Source: Cloacimonetes bacterium SCGC AAA252-N17 (lineage in GTDB: Bacteria > Cloacimonadota > Cloacimonadia > JGIOTU-2). Taken from it: 54,435 bases of DNA. The stretch covers positions 1 through 54,435 of the forward strand of contig ASNI01000012.1 in NCBI GenBank assembly GCA_000404785.1, given 5' to 3'. Shown here one piece after another: positions 19,053 to 28,039 of the stretch; the stretch's first letter is position 1, and each line of letters begins with the position of its first letter. The position numbers and the translations under genes were made by a program. The notes beneath the pieces were generated by a model. That model searched no databases. It was not told the origin of the DNA and was given only the letters and a program-made list of their open reading frames with translations.

Positions 19053-19397
19053 ATGGAAGCGATTGCGAGAATAAAAAATCAAAAAGGTTCACCAAGAAAA
19101 GTGCGTCTTGTGGCAGATTTGATTCGTAACAAACGGGTTAGCGATGCAAGAGATATTCTTAATTTCTCAAAGAAGCGTGCTGCACGCAGTATTCTTAAAA
19201 TGCTCGATTCCGCAGTGGCAAATGCTGCAAACAAATCAGGCAAAGTCGAAATCGATAAATTATATATAAATAAGATCACCGTAGATGAGGGCATCACTAT
19301 GAAACGCTGGCGCTCTCGTGCAATGGGTCGAGCTGATATGATCTTCAAAAGAACTCATCATATTGCTTTATCCGTAACTGATGAAATGGAAGATTAG
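19053..19397 (+). CDS. rplV: 50S ribosomal protein L22
   Basis: Its beta-hairpin lines the exit tunnel. The 114-residue product has GSPRKVRLVADLIRNKRV near the start and the signature KRWRSRAMGRADMIFKRTHH near the end. Full length. The stop lies 8 nt before the TTG start of rpsC. Confidence 0.97.
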   Translation: MEAIARIKNQKGSPRKVRLVADLIRNKRVSDARDILNFSKKRAARSILKMLDSAVANAANKSGKVEIDKLYINKITVDEGITMKRWRSRAMGRADMIFKRTHHIALSVTDEMED

Positions 19398-19405
19398 GAG
19401 GCACA

Positions 19406-20083
19406 TTGGGTCAAAAAACTAATCCCGTTGGTTTTCGAATAGGTTTTAATAAAAACTGGGAATCTATATGGTTCGCAAATACTCGCAAAGAGTATGTTGA
19501 AACTTTTTATGAAGATATGCGCATCAAAGATTATCTTAATAAAAGGTTATCAGACGCAATGATCTCTAAAATAGTAATTTTACGTAAAAGTGATAAATTA
19601 ACAATTGTGATCCATACTGCTCGTCCGGGTATTGTGATTGGCAGAAAGGGTGTCGAGATCGAAAAGGTAAAGCAAGAGCTTATAACTTTTTTGAACATGA
19701 ATACCAAGGATGACTATGCCAAGCTTGCTATTGATGTGCAGGAAGTAAAAAGACCTGAACTCGATGCTCGTCTTGTCGGTATGGATATCGCACGTCAGAT
19801 AGAAAATAGAATTTCCTATCGTAGAGCAATGAAAAGAGCTATTGAACGTACAATGTCAGCTGGTGCTGAAGGCATCAAGATCAAAACCAGCGGACGTCTT
19901 CATGGCGCTGAAATTGCTCGAAGTGAAGAATATAAAGATGGTCGAACACCCCTTCATACCCTTCGTTCCGATATTGATTATGCATTATCCGAAGCTCATA
20001 CTCGCTATGGTATAATCGGAATCAAGGTTTGGATCTGCAAGGGAGAACTAACGAAAAAAGAGTATCAGCAATCATATATATAA
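19406..20083 (+). CDS. rpsC: 30S ribosomal protein S3
   Basis: mRNA entry-site protein with helicase function. The 225-residue product begins MGQKTNPVGFRIGF from a TTG start, chosen because AGGAGG lies at 19396-19401 and no ATG fits. It contains the KH domain GRKGVEIEKVKQEL and the C-terminal GRLHGAEIARSEEYKDGR domain. Length is normal. Confidence 0.97.
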   Translation: MGQKTNPVGFRIGFNKNWESIWFANTRKEYVETFYEDMRIKDYLNKRLSDAMISKIVILRKSDKLTIVIHTARPGIVIGRKGVEIEKVKQELITFLNMNTKDDYAKLAIDVQEVKRPELDARLVGMDIARQIENRISYRRAMKRAIERTMSAGAEGIKIKTSGRLHGAEIARSEEYKDGRTPLHTLRSDIDYALSEAHTRYGIIGIKVWICKGELTKKEYQQSYI

Positions 20084-20095
20084 GGTATTTATTTT

Positions 20096-20515
20096 ATGTT
20101 ACAGCCGAAGAAAGTTAAACATCGTAAACAGCAGCGTGGAAAAAGACGCGGAAAAGCCTATACAGGTTCCAAGCTCAATTTTGGTCAGTATGGTCTTATT
20201 ACTCTTGAAACTGCATGGATCACCGCACGTCAGATCGAGGCAGCTCGTGTGGCGATAACTCACTTTATGAAAAGATTGGGAAAAGTCTGGATAAGAATAT
20301 TCCCGGACAAGCCCATAACTCTTAAACCCGCAGAAACTCGTATGGGAAAAGGTAAAGGCGCTCCTGAATATTGGGTTGCAGTTGTCAAACCCGGTCGTGT
20401 GCTTTTTGAGCTTGGTGGTGTCGATGAAAATGTTGCAAAAAGAGCACTTGAACTGGGAGGACATAAACTCCCTGTAAAAACCAAATTCATAACTCGTGAT
20501 GAGGTGAGAGGTTAA
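20096..20515 (+). CDS. rplP: 50S ribosomal protein L16
   Basis: Stabilises A-site tRNA and organises the central protuberance base. The 139-residue product begins MLQPKKVKHRKQQRGKRRG and has the signature KPAETRMGKGKGAPEYWVAV (about 81-100). Full length. rpmC starts 1 nt after its stop, so their translation is probably coupled. Confidence 0.97.
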   Translation: MLQPKKVKHRKQQRGKRRGKAYTGSKLNFGQYGLITLETAWITARQIEAARVAITHFMKRLGKVWIRIFPDKPITLKPAETRMGKGKGAPEYWVAVVKPGRVLFELGGVDENVAKRALELGGHKLPVKTKFITRDEVRG

Positions 20516-20516
20516 T

Positions 20517-20726
20517 ATGTTGAAACCAAACGAGATCAGAGAAATGAATCTTGCCGAACTTAATATGAAAGAGCAGGACCTTCAGGAAGAATTTTTCAAC
20601 CTTCGTCTCCAAAAAGTGACGAACAGATTGGAAAATCCCTGGAAGCTTCACGAAATTCGAAGAGATATTGCACGAGTAAAGACAATTATTCGTGAAAAGC
20701 AACAAATGGATAATAAGGAAGAGTAG
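20517..20726 (+). CDS. rpmC: 50S ribosomal protein L29
   Basis: Small helical protein near the tunnel exit. The 69-residue product begins MLKPNEIREMNLAELN and has the FNLRLQKVTNRLENP signature. Length is typical. The RBS (GAGGTGAGAG) lies inside the end of rplP. Confidence 0.95.
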   Translation: MLKPNEIREMNLAELNMKEQDLQEEFFNLRLQKVTNRLENPWKLHEIRRDIARVKTIIREKQQMDNKEE

Positions 20727-20735
20727 TAGGTTTCA

Positions 20736-21005
20736 ATGAATAAGGAAAAAATGTCAATCCGTCAAAAGCCCACGAGAATCGGTATCGTAGTAAGCGATAA
20801 AATGGATAAAACTGTAGTGGTCCGTGTTGAGCGAAAATATAAGCACCCACTCTATGGAAAATATATTAGAAAACATAAAAAATTTCATATCCACGATGAG
20901 AATAATGAAGCACATATCGGCGATAAAGTAAAAATTGAAGAATTCCAACCTGTTAGCAAAACCAAACGCTGGAAACTCATCGAAATCATTGAAAGAAGCA
21001 AGTAG
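20736..21005 (+). CDS. rpsQ: 30S ribosomal protein S17
   Basis: Early-assembly protein of the 30S body. The 89-residue product contains RIGIVVSDKMDKTVVVRVER and the C-terminal GDKVKIEEFQPVSKTKRWKL signature. ATG 20736 is used. ATG 20751, with AAGGA just upstream, would give an 84-residue protein and is a real alternative. Confidence 0.95.
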   Translation: MNKEKMSIRQKPTRIGIVVSDKMDKTVVVRVERKYKHPLYGKYIRKHKKFHIHDENNEAHIGDKVKIEEFQPVSKTKRWKLIEIIERSK

Positions 21006-21023
21006 GAAGTTTAGGAAGTTCTA

Positions 21024-21392
21024 ATGATACAGCAGGAGTCAGTTCTTAAAGTCGCAGATAATTCAGGTGCAAAAGTGGTGAAATGCATAAAGGTTTTGGG
21101 TGGTTCACGCCGCCGATATGCTAGTCTTGGTGATGTGATCGTGCTTTCTGTTAAATCTGCTATCCCTCACAGTGATGTGAAAAAAGGCAGCTTGCACAGG
21201 GGAGTGATCGTGCGCACAAAGAAAGCAGTACGCCGTTCGGATGGTTCTTATGTCCGTTTTAGTGATAATGCAGTTGTGCTTATCAATGAAGTTATGGAAC
21301 CAAAAGGAACCCGTATTTTCGGTCCGGTTGCACGTGAGCTGCGAGAGAAAAAGTTCATGAAGATCCTTTCTCTTGCCCCTGAGGTTGTGTAG
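21024..21392 (+). CDS. rplN: 50S ribosomal protein L14
   Basis: Intersubunit-bridge protein. The 122-residue product begins MIQQESVLKVADNSGAKVVK and ends KFMKILSLAPEVV, the canonical ends and length. It opens the spc block with no separate promoter seen in the 18-nt gap. Confidence 0.97.
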   Translation: MIQQESVLKVADNSGAKVVKCIKVLGGSRRRYASLGDVIVLSVKSAIPHSDVKKGSLHRGVIVRTKKAVRRSDGSYVRFSDNAVVLINEVMEPKGTRIFGPVARELREKKFMKILSLAPEVV

Positions 21393-21401
21393 GAGTTTTA
21401 T

Positions 21402-21710
21402 ATGAGAATTAAAAAAAATGATAAAGTAAAAATTATTTCCGGCGAATATAACGGTGTCGAAGGACATGTGTTAAAATCTTTCCCCACGAAGAACAAGATA
21501 ATTGTGGAAAAGGTAAATTTCATCAAGAAACATCAGCGTCCCACTCAACAGAATCCTTCCGGTGGCGTTATTGAGATGGAAGCACCTATCCATGTTTCTA
21601 ATGTTCAGTTCATTTGCCCGAAATGTGGAAAACCTTCTAAAATCAAAATGAAAATTTTAGATGATAAAAGTAGAATTCGATACTGCACTAATTGCGGTGA
21701 TATGGTCTAA
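21402..21710 (+). CDS. rplX: 50S ribosomal protein L24, with C-terminal zinc ribbon
   Basis: Assembly-initiator protein of the 50S subunit. The 102-residue product has the KOW motif (KNDKVKIISGEYNGVEGHVL, about 4-23). Its C-terminal half has two CxxC pairs (CPKC and CTNC) that should form a zinc ribbon; E. coli L24 lacks these. AGGAG precedes the ATG. Confidence 0.96.
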   Translation: MRIKKNDKVKIISGEYNGVEGHVLKSFPTKNKIIVEKVNFIKKHQRPTQQNPSGGVIEMEAPIHVSNVQFICPKCGKPSKIKMKILDDKSRIRYCTNCGDMV

Positions 21711-21719
21711 CGAGGAACA

Positions 21720-22262
21720 ATGAGTAGATTACAAGAAAAGTTCAAAAAGGAAATCATACCTGAGCTTACAAAAAAGCATGAGTATGCCAATGTTATGGAT
21801 GTTCCCAAACTTAAAAAAGTAACGGTGAATATTGGTGTGGGAGAAGCGACTGAGAACAGAGCATCACTGGATAATGCACGTAAGGAAATTGAAACGATCA
21901 CGGGACAGCATGCAGTGATTACTCATGCAAAGAAATCAATCTCAAATTTTAAATTACGTAAAGGTATGCCTATCGGTACGATGACAACCCTACACGGCGA
22001 AATGATGTATGAATTCTTCGATAAATTGGTCAGTATTGTGCTTCCGAGAATTCGCGACTTCAATGGCGTTTCTCCTCATGGATTTGATGGACGCGGTAAT
22101 TATACAATGGGTATAAAAGAGCAGATCGTGTTTCCTGAAATTGATTATGATAAAGTGGATAAAGTTCGTGGTTTAAATATCACATTTGTGACTACTGCAA
22201 AGAATGATGAAGAAGGATTCAGCCTTCTGAAAGCTCTTGGCATGCCCTTTGCTCAGAAATAA
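21720..22262 (+). CDS. rplE: 50S ribosomal protein L5
   Basis: Binds 5S rRNA and contacts P-site tRNA. The 180-residue product has the L5 signature KLKKVTVNIGVGEATENRA and a C-terminal region GRGNYTMGIKEQIVFPEI. Length is typical. GAGGAA lies upstream of the ATG. Confidence 0.97.
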   Translation: MSRLQEKFKKEIIPELTKKHEYANVMDVPKLKKVTVNIGVGEATENRASLDNARKEIETITGQHAVITHAKKSISNFKLRKGMPIGTMTTLHGEMMYEFFDKLVSIVLPRIRDFNGVSPHGFDGRGNYTMGIKEQIVFPEIDYDKVDKVRGLNITFVTTAKNDEEGFSLLKALGMPFAQK

Positions 22263-22279
22263 AAATAATAAGGAATTGT

Positions 22280-22465
22280 ATGGCACGTAAAGCATTAATT
22301 GTCAAATCGAAAAGAGAAAAAAAGTTCAAAGTTAGAGAATATAATAGATGTGAACTGTGCGGAAGACCTCGTGCATATTTACGAGATTTTGGTATTTGCA
22401 GATTATGTTTCAGAAAGCTTGCACTCGAAGGTAAAATACCCGGCGTGAAAAAGGCTAGCTGGTAG
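22280..22465 (+). CDS. rpsN: 30S ribosomal protein S14, zinc-binding type (S14p type Z)
   Basis: The 61-residue short form with a zinc finger: CELCGRPRAYLRDFGICRLC contains both CxxC pairs. This is the C+ type, unlike the longer zinc-free S14 of E. coli. It begins MARKALIVKSKREKKFKV and lies between rplE and rpsH as expected. Confidence 0.97.
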   Translation: MARKALIVKSKREKKFKVREYNRCELCGRPRAYLRDFGICRLCFRKLALEGKIPGVKKASW

Positions 22466-22476
22466 TCGGAGGATGT

Positions 22477-22890
22477 ATGGCAAATTTTGATCCAATCGCA
22501 CAAATGCTCACAGTTATCCGTAATGGAATTCAGGCAAAGAAGAAATTCGTTGTAGTTGATTCTTCAAACCTAAAAAAAGATATTATACGAATCCTTCACG
22601 AGGAGAATTTCATAACAAAATATTCTATCCTCGAGCCATCTGAAAAAGAAGATCGCAAGTTCGAACAGATAAAGATATATATTCGCTATGTAAATGATTT
22701 TGAATCTGTGGTCAGGGGCTTGAAAAAAGTCAGCAAGCCCAGTAAGCGCGTGTACGTTAATTCAAAGAATATTCCCGTTGTGTTAAATCATATAGGAATT
22801 GCAATTCTCTCCACCAACAAAGGTGTTCTCACCGATAGAGATGCCAGAAAATACAATGTTGGCGGCGAGTATATCTGTAATATTTGGTAA
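22477..22890 (+). CDS. rpsH: 30S ribosomal protein S8
   Basis: Binds the 16S central domain and in E. coli represses the spc operon. The 137-residue product begins MANFDPIAQMLTVIRNGIQA and contains KVSKPSKRVYV and GIAILSTNKGVLTDRDARK, the S8 signatures. Length is slightly above the usual 130-132. GGAGG precedes the ATG. Confidence 0.97.
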   Translation: MANFDPIAQMLTVIRNGIQAKKKFVVVDSSNLKKDIIRILHEENFITKYSILEPSEKEDRKFEQIKIYIRYVNDFESVVRGLKKVSKPSKRVYVNSKNIPVVLNHIGIAILSTNKGVLTDRDARKYNVGGEYICNIW

Positions 22891-22901
22891 AGGAGTAGTC
22901 A

Positions 22902-23486
22902 ATGTCCAGAGTAGGAAAAGAACCAATAGTTATTCCTGAAAATGTTACAGTTGCTATAAAGGGACAGCACGTTAAAGTAACTGGTCCTTTAGGAACGCTG
23001 GAGCGCACACTCAATGATGGAATTACTATTAAAATAAAAGATAATCAAGCAATTTTTACACGAAAAGATGATGAAAAGCAGACGCGAAGTCTTCATGGTC
23101 TGAACCGATCTCTCGTTGCCAATATGGTAGAGGGTGTACATAATGGATATTTGAAAAAGCTTATGATCGTTGGAACCGGTTACAAGGCAGAGGTTAAAGG
23201 CAAATGGCTTGTACTCACTCTTGGTTTTTCTCATGATGTGTATTTTGAAATTCCAAAAGAAGTGAAAATCGAAATTGAAAAGATCGGTCGTGCAGAAGCA
23301 AGCAGTATATCCGGTCTGCAGGCGATCGTTGATTTTCGCAGCCATGATAAAGAAATGCTTGGTGCTGTCTGCGCTGCTATTCGAGATGTCAAACCTCCAG
23401 AATGTTATAAAGGAAAAGGTGTTCGTTATGCTGATGAGCATATCCGTATCAAACCTGGTAAAGTTGCTGGCGGAGCAGGTGCCTAA
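22902..23486 (+). CDS. rplF: 50S ribosomal protein L6
   Basis: Protein at the factor-binding site near the sarcin-ricin loop. The 194-residue product begins MSRVGKEPIVIPENVTVAIK and carries the signature PPECYKGKGVRYADEHIRIK near the end. It is about 15 residues longer than E. coli L6, mostly at the Gly/Ala-rich C end. AAGGAG precedes the ATG. Confidence 0.97.
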   Translation: MSRVGKEPIVIPENVTVAIKGQHVKVTGPLGTLERTLNDGITIKIKDNQAIFTRKDDEKQTRSLHGLNRSLVANMVEGVHNGYLKKLMIVGTGYKAEVKGKWLVLTLGFSHDVYFEIPKEVKIEIEKIGRAEASSISGLQAIVDFRSHDKEMLGAVCAAIRDVKPPECYKGKGVRYADEHIRIKPGKVAGGAGA

Positions 23487-23495
23487 GGAGCAGGT

Positions 23496-23873
23496 ATGTT
23501 AAAGAAAAAAGTAAGAAAAAATATATTATTAAGAAATCGCCGAAAAGTTGCTATCCGAAATAAAATTTCCGGAACAGCAGAAAAGCCACGTCTCAGTGTA
23601 TATAGAAGCTCGAAGCATATCTATGCACAAGTCATTGATGATGAGAACTGTGTAACACTTTGTGCGGTTTCTACTCTAAGTCCTGAGTATAAAAAGCAGG
23701 CAAAAGATGGCATGAAACCCGTTGCAAAAGCAAGTCTTATTGGCGAGCTTTTTGCCAAGAAATGTCTTGAGAAGAAGATAAAAAAAGTTTGTTTTGATAG
23801 AAATGGCTTTAAGTACCATGGTCGTGTAAAAGCCCTTGCAGAAGGCGCACGCAAAGCCGGTCTGGAATTCTAG
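23496..23873 (+). CDS. rplR: 50S ribosomal protein L18
   Basis: 5S rRNA-binding protein of the central protuberance. The 125-residue product contains RLSVYRSSKHIYAQVIDDE and FDRNGFKYHGRVKALAEGAR, the canonical L18 elements. Full length, 9 nt after rplF and 8 nt before rpsE. Confidence 0.97.
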   Translation: MLKKKVRKNILLRNRRKVAIRNKISGTAEKPRLSVYRSSKHIYAQVIDDENCVTLCAVSTLSPEYKKQAKDGMKPVAKASLIGELFAKKCLEKKIKKVCFDRNGFKYHGRVKALAEGARKAGLEF

Positions 23874-23881
23874 GAGAGCAT

Positions 23882-24388
23882 ATGCTACATGAAAGAAAAC
23901 GTGATGAAAACGAATTAGTTTATGAACAAGTTGTTGATACCAACCGTGTTTCCAAAGTGACCAAAGGGGGAAGACACTTCAGCTTTAATGCTACAGTTGT
24001 TGTTGGTGATAAAAATGGCAAAGTCGGTGTCGGCATGGGAAAAGCCAATGAAGTTATTCCAGCGATAAATAAAGCCAAGGATAAAGCAAGAAAATCTCTC
24101 TTCGTATTCCCGATTCGTAATGGAACTATCCCGCATATGATCATTGGTAAATTCAGAGGAAGTAAAGTGCTCCTCAAACCAGCCGCTCCCGGTACCGGTG
24201 TTATAGCTGGTGGACCGGTTCGTGCGATCCTCGAAGCTGCAGGTGTAGAAAATGTGCTGACTAAATCTCTTGGATCTAGCACAAAACACAACATGGTAAA
24301 AGCCACAGTTCGTGCATTGCAAGCTCTCCGTTCTCATGAAGAAGTCGCAAAACTACGTGGCAAAACTTTGTCGGAACTTCTATCATAA
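23882..24388 (+). CDS. rpsE: 30S ribosomal protein S5
   Basis: Accuracy-determining protein with RNA-helicase activity at the mRNA entry. The 168-residue product contains RVSKVTKGGRHFSFNATVVV and the C-terminal ENVLTKSLGSSTKHNMVKAT. Length is typical. AGGAG overlaps the rplR stop region. Confidence 0.97.
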   Translation: MLHERKRDENELVYEQVVDTNRVSKVTKGGRHFSFNATVVVGDKNGKVGVGMGKANEVIPAINKAKDKARKSLFVFPIRNGTIPHMIIGKFRGSKVLLKPAAPGTGVIAGGPVRAILEAAGVENVLTKSLGSSTKHNMVKATVRALQALRSHEEVAKLRGKTLSELLS

Positions 24389-24406
24389 ATAAAGGTTGAT
24401 CGAGAA

Positions 24407-24604
24407 ATGAAACTTAAAATTACATTAGTGAAAAGCCCGATAGGACAGAAGCCCAATACCAGAAGAACCGTAGAAGCATTAGGACTTCGCAAGCTCCATC
24501 ATTCTGTTATTCAAAAAGATACTCCTCCAATTTTGGGAATGATCAATACTGTAGCACATTTAGTAAAAGTTGAAGAAATCAAAGGTAGAAGAGGTTCAAA
24601 ATGA
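24407..24604 (+). CDS. rpmD: 50S ribosomal protein L30
   Basis: Small large-subunit protein missing in many phyla but present here. The 65-residue product begins MKLKITLVKSPIGQKPNTRR and includes GLRKLHHSVIQKDTPPILGM. Its stop overlaps the rplO start (ATGA at 24601-24604). Confidence 0.96.
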   Translation: MKLKITLVKSPIGQKPNTRRTVEALGLRKLHHSVIQKDTPPILGMINTVAHLVKVEEIKGRRGSK

Positions 24605-25056
24605 AGTTAAATGAATTAAAACCTCCTCAGAATTCTCGTAAGAAAAAATTCCGTCTTGGCAAAGGCGATGGCTCAGGAAAAGGCAAAACAAGCGGTCATG
24701 GCATGAATGGACAGAAGTGCAGAAGCGGCGCCAGTATTCCTAACTGGTTTGAAGGCGGACAAACGCCTATACATCGCAGATTGCCTATAAAGGGTTTTAA
24801 TAATAGTAAATTTTCCAAGAAATATAGGATCGTCTCATTGAACACTCTTGCTGGAATCGATGAAAGTATTATTGATATTGAGCTCATGGAGAAATATGGA
24901 TTTATAGATGTTCAAAATCACAAAGTTCAAATGGTAAAAGTTCTTGCAAATGAGGAAAATAAATTTGAAAAAAAGAAAGTAATCAAAGCCAACTGTTTTA
25001 GCAAAAAAGCAATTGAAATCATTCAGAAGGTTGGCGGGAAAGCAGAGGTTGTATAG
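24601..25056 (+). CDS. rplO: 50S ribosomal protein L15
   Basis: Late-assembly core protein. The 151-residue product begins MKLNELKPPQNSRKKKFRLG and has the Gly-rich GKGDGSGKGKTSGHGMNGQK extension and the C-terminal VGGKAEVV. It overlaps rpmD by 4 nt, and its stop TAG shares its last base with the secY GTG start. Confidence 0.97.
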   Translation: MKLNELKPPQNSRKKKFRLGKGDGSGKGKTSGHGMNGQKCRSGASIPNWFEGGQTPIHRRLPIKGFNNSKFSKKYRIVSLNTLAGIDESIIDIELMEKYGFIDVQNHKVQMVKVLANEENKFEKKKVIKANCFSKKAIEIIQKVGGKAEVV

Positions 25057-26366
25057 TGCTTAAATCACTATTTAACGTCTTTAAAGTTCCTGAATTAAAG
25101 AAGAAAATTCTTTTCACTCTTGGTATTTTTATTGTTTATCGTCTTGGTAGTCATATTCCTACCCCGGGTATCAATACCTCAGCGCTTGGAGAATTTTTTG
25201 CAACGCAAGGTAATACCATATTCAGTATGATCGACCTCTTTGTAGGAGGAAACCTGAGCAAGGCAACCATCTTTGCTCTGGGTATCATGCCATACATTAC
25301 TGCTTCTATTGTGATGCAACTTCTCGGTGGAGTTATTCCTTATTTTGAAAAGCTCAAAAAAGAGGGTCCTGAAGGTCAGAAAAAAATTACCCAGTATACA
25401 CGTTATGGTACACTCATTGTTGGTACTTTTAATGCGTTCTGGATAACTACTTTCCTTGAGAGCATTACTTCTCCTACCGGTGCAGCAGTTGTTCCATATC
25501 CCGGGTTTATGTTCAAATTTGTAACTGTACTCACACTTGTTACCGGTACGATATTCATCATGTGGCTTGGTGAGCAGATCACAGAAAAAGGTATTGGCAA
25601 CGGTATTTCTCTCATCATCTTTATTGGTATTATTGCTCGATATCCAAACGGATTTATAAATATGTTCAAAATGGTTGCAACAGGTACCCTTCCTCTAATA
25701 CTTGCTATTGCGGTTCTCGTGTTTATGGTGCTTGCTACTACTGCAGTTATTTTCATAACTGAATCGACTCGAAAGATCCCGGTGCAATATGCAAAGCGCG
25801 TCATAGGCAGAAAGATCTATGGCGGACAGGCAACATATATTCCGCTGAAGGTAAACTCCGCAGGTGTTATTCCTATTATTTTTGCGCAATCCGTGCTCAT
25901 GTTTCCACAAACGATCACGACATTCTTTAAGGATAGTGATTTCATGCATATGCTCACAAGCTGGCTTTCACCTGGTGCTTTTTTGCATACGGCACTGTAT
26001 GTGATATTGATCGTATTCTTTGCCTACTTCTATACTGCTATTGTGCTCAATCCGACAGAGATTGCAGCAAATATGAAAAAATATGGCGGCTTCATTCCCG
26101 GACGTAAGCCCGGTAAGAGAACTGCCGAATATATAAACAATGTGATTGTTCGTATCACCTTACCCGGTGCAATATTCTTTGCATTCATCGCAGTTACACC
26201 AACATTCCTAATCAGATATGCCAGACTTCCATTCTATTTCGGAGGTACTGGTTTGATAATTATCGTCGGTGTGGCGCTCGATACACTGAAGCAGATTGAA
26301 TCCCATCTTGTTATGCGTCATTATGACGGATTTATGAAGAAGGGTAAATTGCGAGGAAGAAGGTGA
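25056..26366 (+). CDS. secY: Preprotein translocase subunit SecY
   Basis: Channel-forming subunit of the Sec translocon in the inner membrane. The 436-residue product has about ten hydrophobic spans. It shows the SecY signatures RLGSHIPTPGIN near the N terminus and the plug/TM2 region FALGIMPYITASIVMQLL, with the QYAKRVIGRKIYGGQATYIP loop and GRKPGKRTAEYI. The start GTG overlaps the rplO stop by one base; no ATG nearby fits. Its stop overlaps the adk GTG start. Confidence 0.97.
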   Translation: MLKSLFNVFKVPELKKKILFTLGIFIVYRLGSHIPTPGINTSALGEFFATQGNTIFSMIDLFVGGNLSKATIFALGIMPYITASIVMQLLGGVIPYFEKLKKEGPEGQKKITQYTRYGTLIVGTFNAFWITTFLESITSPTGAAVVPYPGFMFKFVTVLTLVTGTIFIMWLGEQITEKGIGNGISLIIFIGIIARYPNGFINMFKMVATGTLPLILAIAVLVFMVLATTAVIFITESTRKIPVQYAKRVIGRKIYGGQATYIPLKVNSAGVIPIIFAQSVLMFPQTITTFFKDSDFMHMLTSWLSPGAFLHTALYVILIVFFAYFYTAIVLNPTEIAANMKKYGGFIPGRKPGKRTAEYINNVIVRITLPGAIFFAFIAVTPTFLIRYARLPFYFGGTGLIIIVGVALDTLKQIESHLVMRHYDGFMKKGKLRGRR

Positions 26367-27034
26367 TCGACACGAAAAAACGCATAGTTGTGTTATTAGG
26401 TCCTCCCGGAGCAGGAAAAGGCACACAGGCAGAATACATCGAAGAGAAGTATCGCATTCCGCATATCTCTACCGGCGAAATTCTCCGTGATAATATTGAT
26501 AAAGAAACACCTCTTGGTATTGAAGCCCATAAATTCATGCACAAGGGTGAGCTTGTTCCTAACGATCTTATTATCAAGATGGTGAAAAACAGAGTGCAGC
26601 AACCGGATTGTGCCGAAGGTGCCCTGTTTGACGGATTTCCCAGAAATGGGGATCAGGCGGAAATGTTCTTTGATATGGAATATGTTTCCACCAATGCCAA
26701 AGTATGTGCCATTATAGTCGATATACCCGATGAAGAGGTCATCAAACGGTTATCAAATCGACGATACTGCCCGAACTGTAAAAGCATTTATAACCTCATT
26801 CATAAAGTCCCAAAAAAGAAAGTGGGAGATTCCTTCCTTTGTGATAAATGCAGCACTGAACTGATCGTTCGTGATGATGACAAAGTCGAGACCATTAAGA
26901 ATCGGTTGAAGGTTTTTCATAATACTGCAGGACCGCTCATTAATTATTTTACTAAGAAGAATGTTCTTCACAAAGTGAATGGTGTGACCTCTCTAAAAGA
27001 AGTATTCGAACAGATTGCAACAATACTCGAATAA
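26363..27034 (+). CDS. adk: Adenylate kinase, zinc-LID type
   Basis: Interconverts ATP + AMP and 2 ADP in the cytoplasm. The 223-residue product has P-loop GPPGAGKGT (13-21), AMP-binding DGFPRNGDQAE (90-100), and a long LID domain with four cysteines (136, 139, 160, 163) that should bind structural zinc. The GTG start at 26363 overlaps the secY TGA by 4 nt. The secY-adk-map order is standard. Length fits the long-form enzyme. Confidence 0.97.
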   Translation: MIDTKKRIVVLLGPPGAGKGTQAEYIEEKYRIPHISTGEILRDNIDKETPLGIEAHKFMHKGELVPNDLIIKMVKNRVQQPDCAEGALFDGFPRNGDQAEMFFDMEYVSTNAKVCAIIVDIPDEEVIKRLSNRRYCPNCKSIYNLIHKVPKKKVGDSFLCDKCSTELIVRDDDKVETIKNRLKVFHNTAGPLINYFTKKNVLHKVNGVTSLKEVFEQIATILE

Positions 27035-27036
27035 GA

Positions 27037-27804
27037 ATGATCACGATTAAGAATGCCCGGGAAATCCAACTCATGAGGGAGAGTAATGCTCTTGTTGCCC
27101 TCATCCTTGATGAACTGCACGACATGGTCAAACCTGGTGTGAATGCTTTTGATTTGAATGCCAAAGCAGAAGAGATCATAAAAGAGCATGGTGCAGAATC
27201 TGCTTTCAAAGGTTATGAAATGGACGATCTTGATCCATATGAATATTCGATTTGTGCATCAGTTAACAGTGAGATCGTTCACGGTTATTCGACAAAAGAT
27301 AAAGTATTAAAAAATAGTGACATAATTGGCATAGATGTGGGTATAAAAATGAATGGCTTCTGTGGTGACGGTGCCCGTACATTTGTAGTTGGTACTATTT
27401 CAAAGGAAGTTCAATCCCTTCTTGATTGTACAAAGCAAGCCCTTGAAAATGCCATCACACAGTGCAAACCCGGCAATAGGGTTGGAGATATTTCTGCAGC
27501 AATTGAAAAAACTGCGATGGATAACGGATTGTATGTTGCAGAATGGCTCACAGGACATGGTATCGGAAGGACTCTGCATGAAGACCCTATGATACCAAAT
27601 GTCGGCAGAAAAGGAACAGGACCTATGCTCAAACCGGGCATGACCATTTCTATTGAGCCGATGTTCAATATTGGAACTTCAAAAACTGTAGAAAAAGAAT
27701 GGGTTTTTTACACAATGGATGGTTCACCATCTGCACATTTCGAAAACACCATTCTTATCACAGAGAATGAACCGGAAATTTTAACGAAAACAAGGAGCTC
27801 ATGA
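27037..27804 (+). CDS. map: Methionine aminopeptidase type I
   Basis: Removes the initiator methionine from new proteins. The 255-residue product has the pita-bread fold signatures and all metal ligands: aspartates in IGIDVGIKMNGFCGDGARTF, histidine in TGHGIGRTLHEDP, and glutamates in SIEPMF and HFENTI. It starts 2 nt after adk. Its stop overlaps the infA start region. Confidence 0.97.
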   Translation: MITIKNAREIQLMRESNALVALILDELHDMVKPGVNAFDLNAKAEEIIKEHGAESAFKGYEMDDLDPYEYSICASVNSEIVHGYSTKDKVLKNSDIIGIDVGIKMNGFCGDGARTFVVGTISKEVQSLLDCTKQALENAITQCKPGNRVGDISAAIEKTAMDNGLYVAEWLTGHGIGRTLHEDPMIPNVGRKGTGPMLKPGMTISIEPMFNIGTSKTVEKEWVFYTMDGSPSAHFENTILITENEPEILTKTRSS

Positions 27805-28022
27805 TGGCTAAAGATGGCCTCATAGAAGTTGACGGCACAGTCGTTGAAGCACTTCCTGGTACGAAATTTATCGTGGAACTGGAAAATGGTCATAAAGTAC
27901 ATGCCCATATTTCCGGTAAGATGAGAATGCACTATATCCGTATTCTTGTGAGTGATAAGGTAAAGATGGAACTCTCTCCTTATGACCTTAACCAGGGACG
28001 GATTGTTTATCGTTATAAATAA
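27804..28022 (+). CDS. infA: Translation initiation factor IF-1
   Basis: Blocks the A site during initiation. The 72-residue product begins MAKDGLIEVDGTVVEALPGT and keeps the OB-fold motif HVHA-type GHKVHAHISGKMRMHYIRI. ATG 27804 is preferred over the adjacent ATG 27801, because AAGGAG at 27792-27797 then has 6-nt spacing and the length equals the usual 72. Confidence 0.96.
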   Translation: MAKDGLIEVDGTVVEALPGTKFIVELENGHKVHAHISGKMRMHYIRILVSDKVKMELSPYDLNQGRIVYRYK

Positions 28023-28039
28023 TATAGAGGATTTTTTTT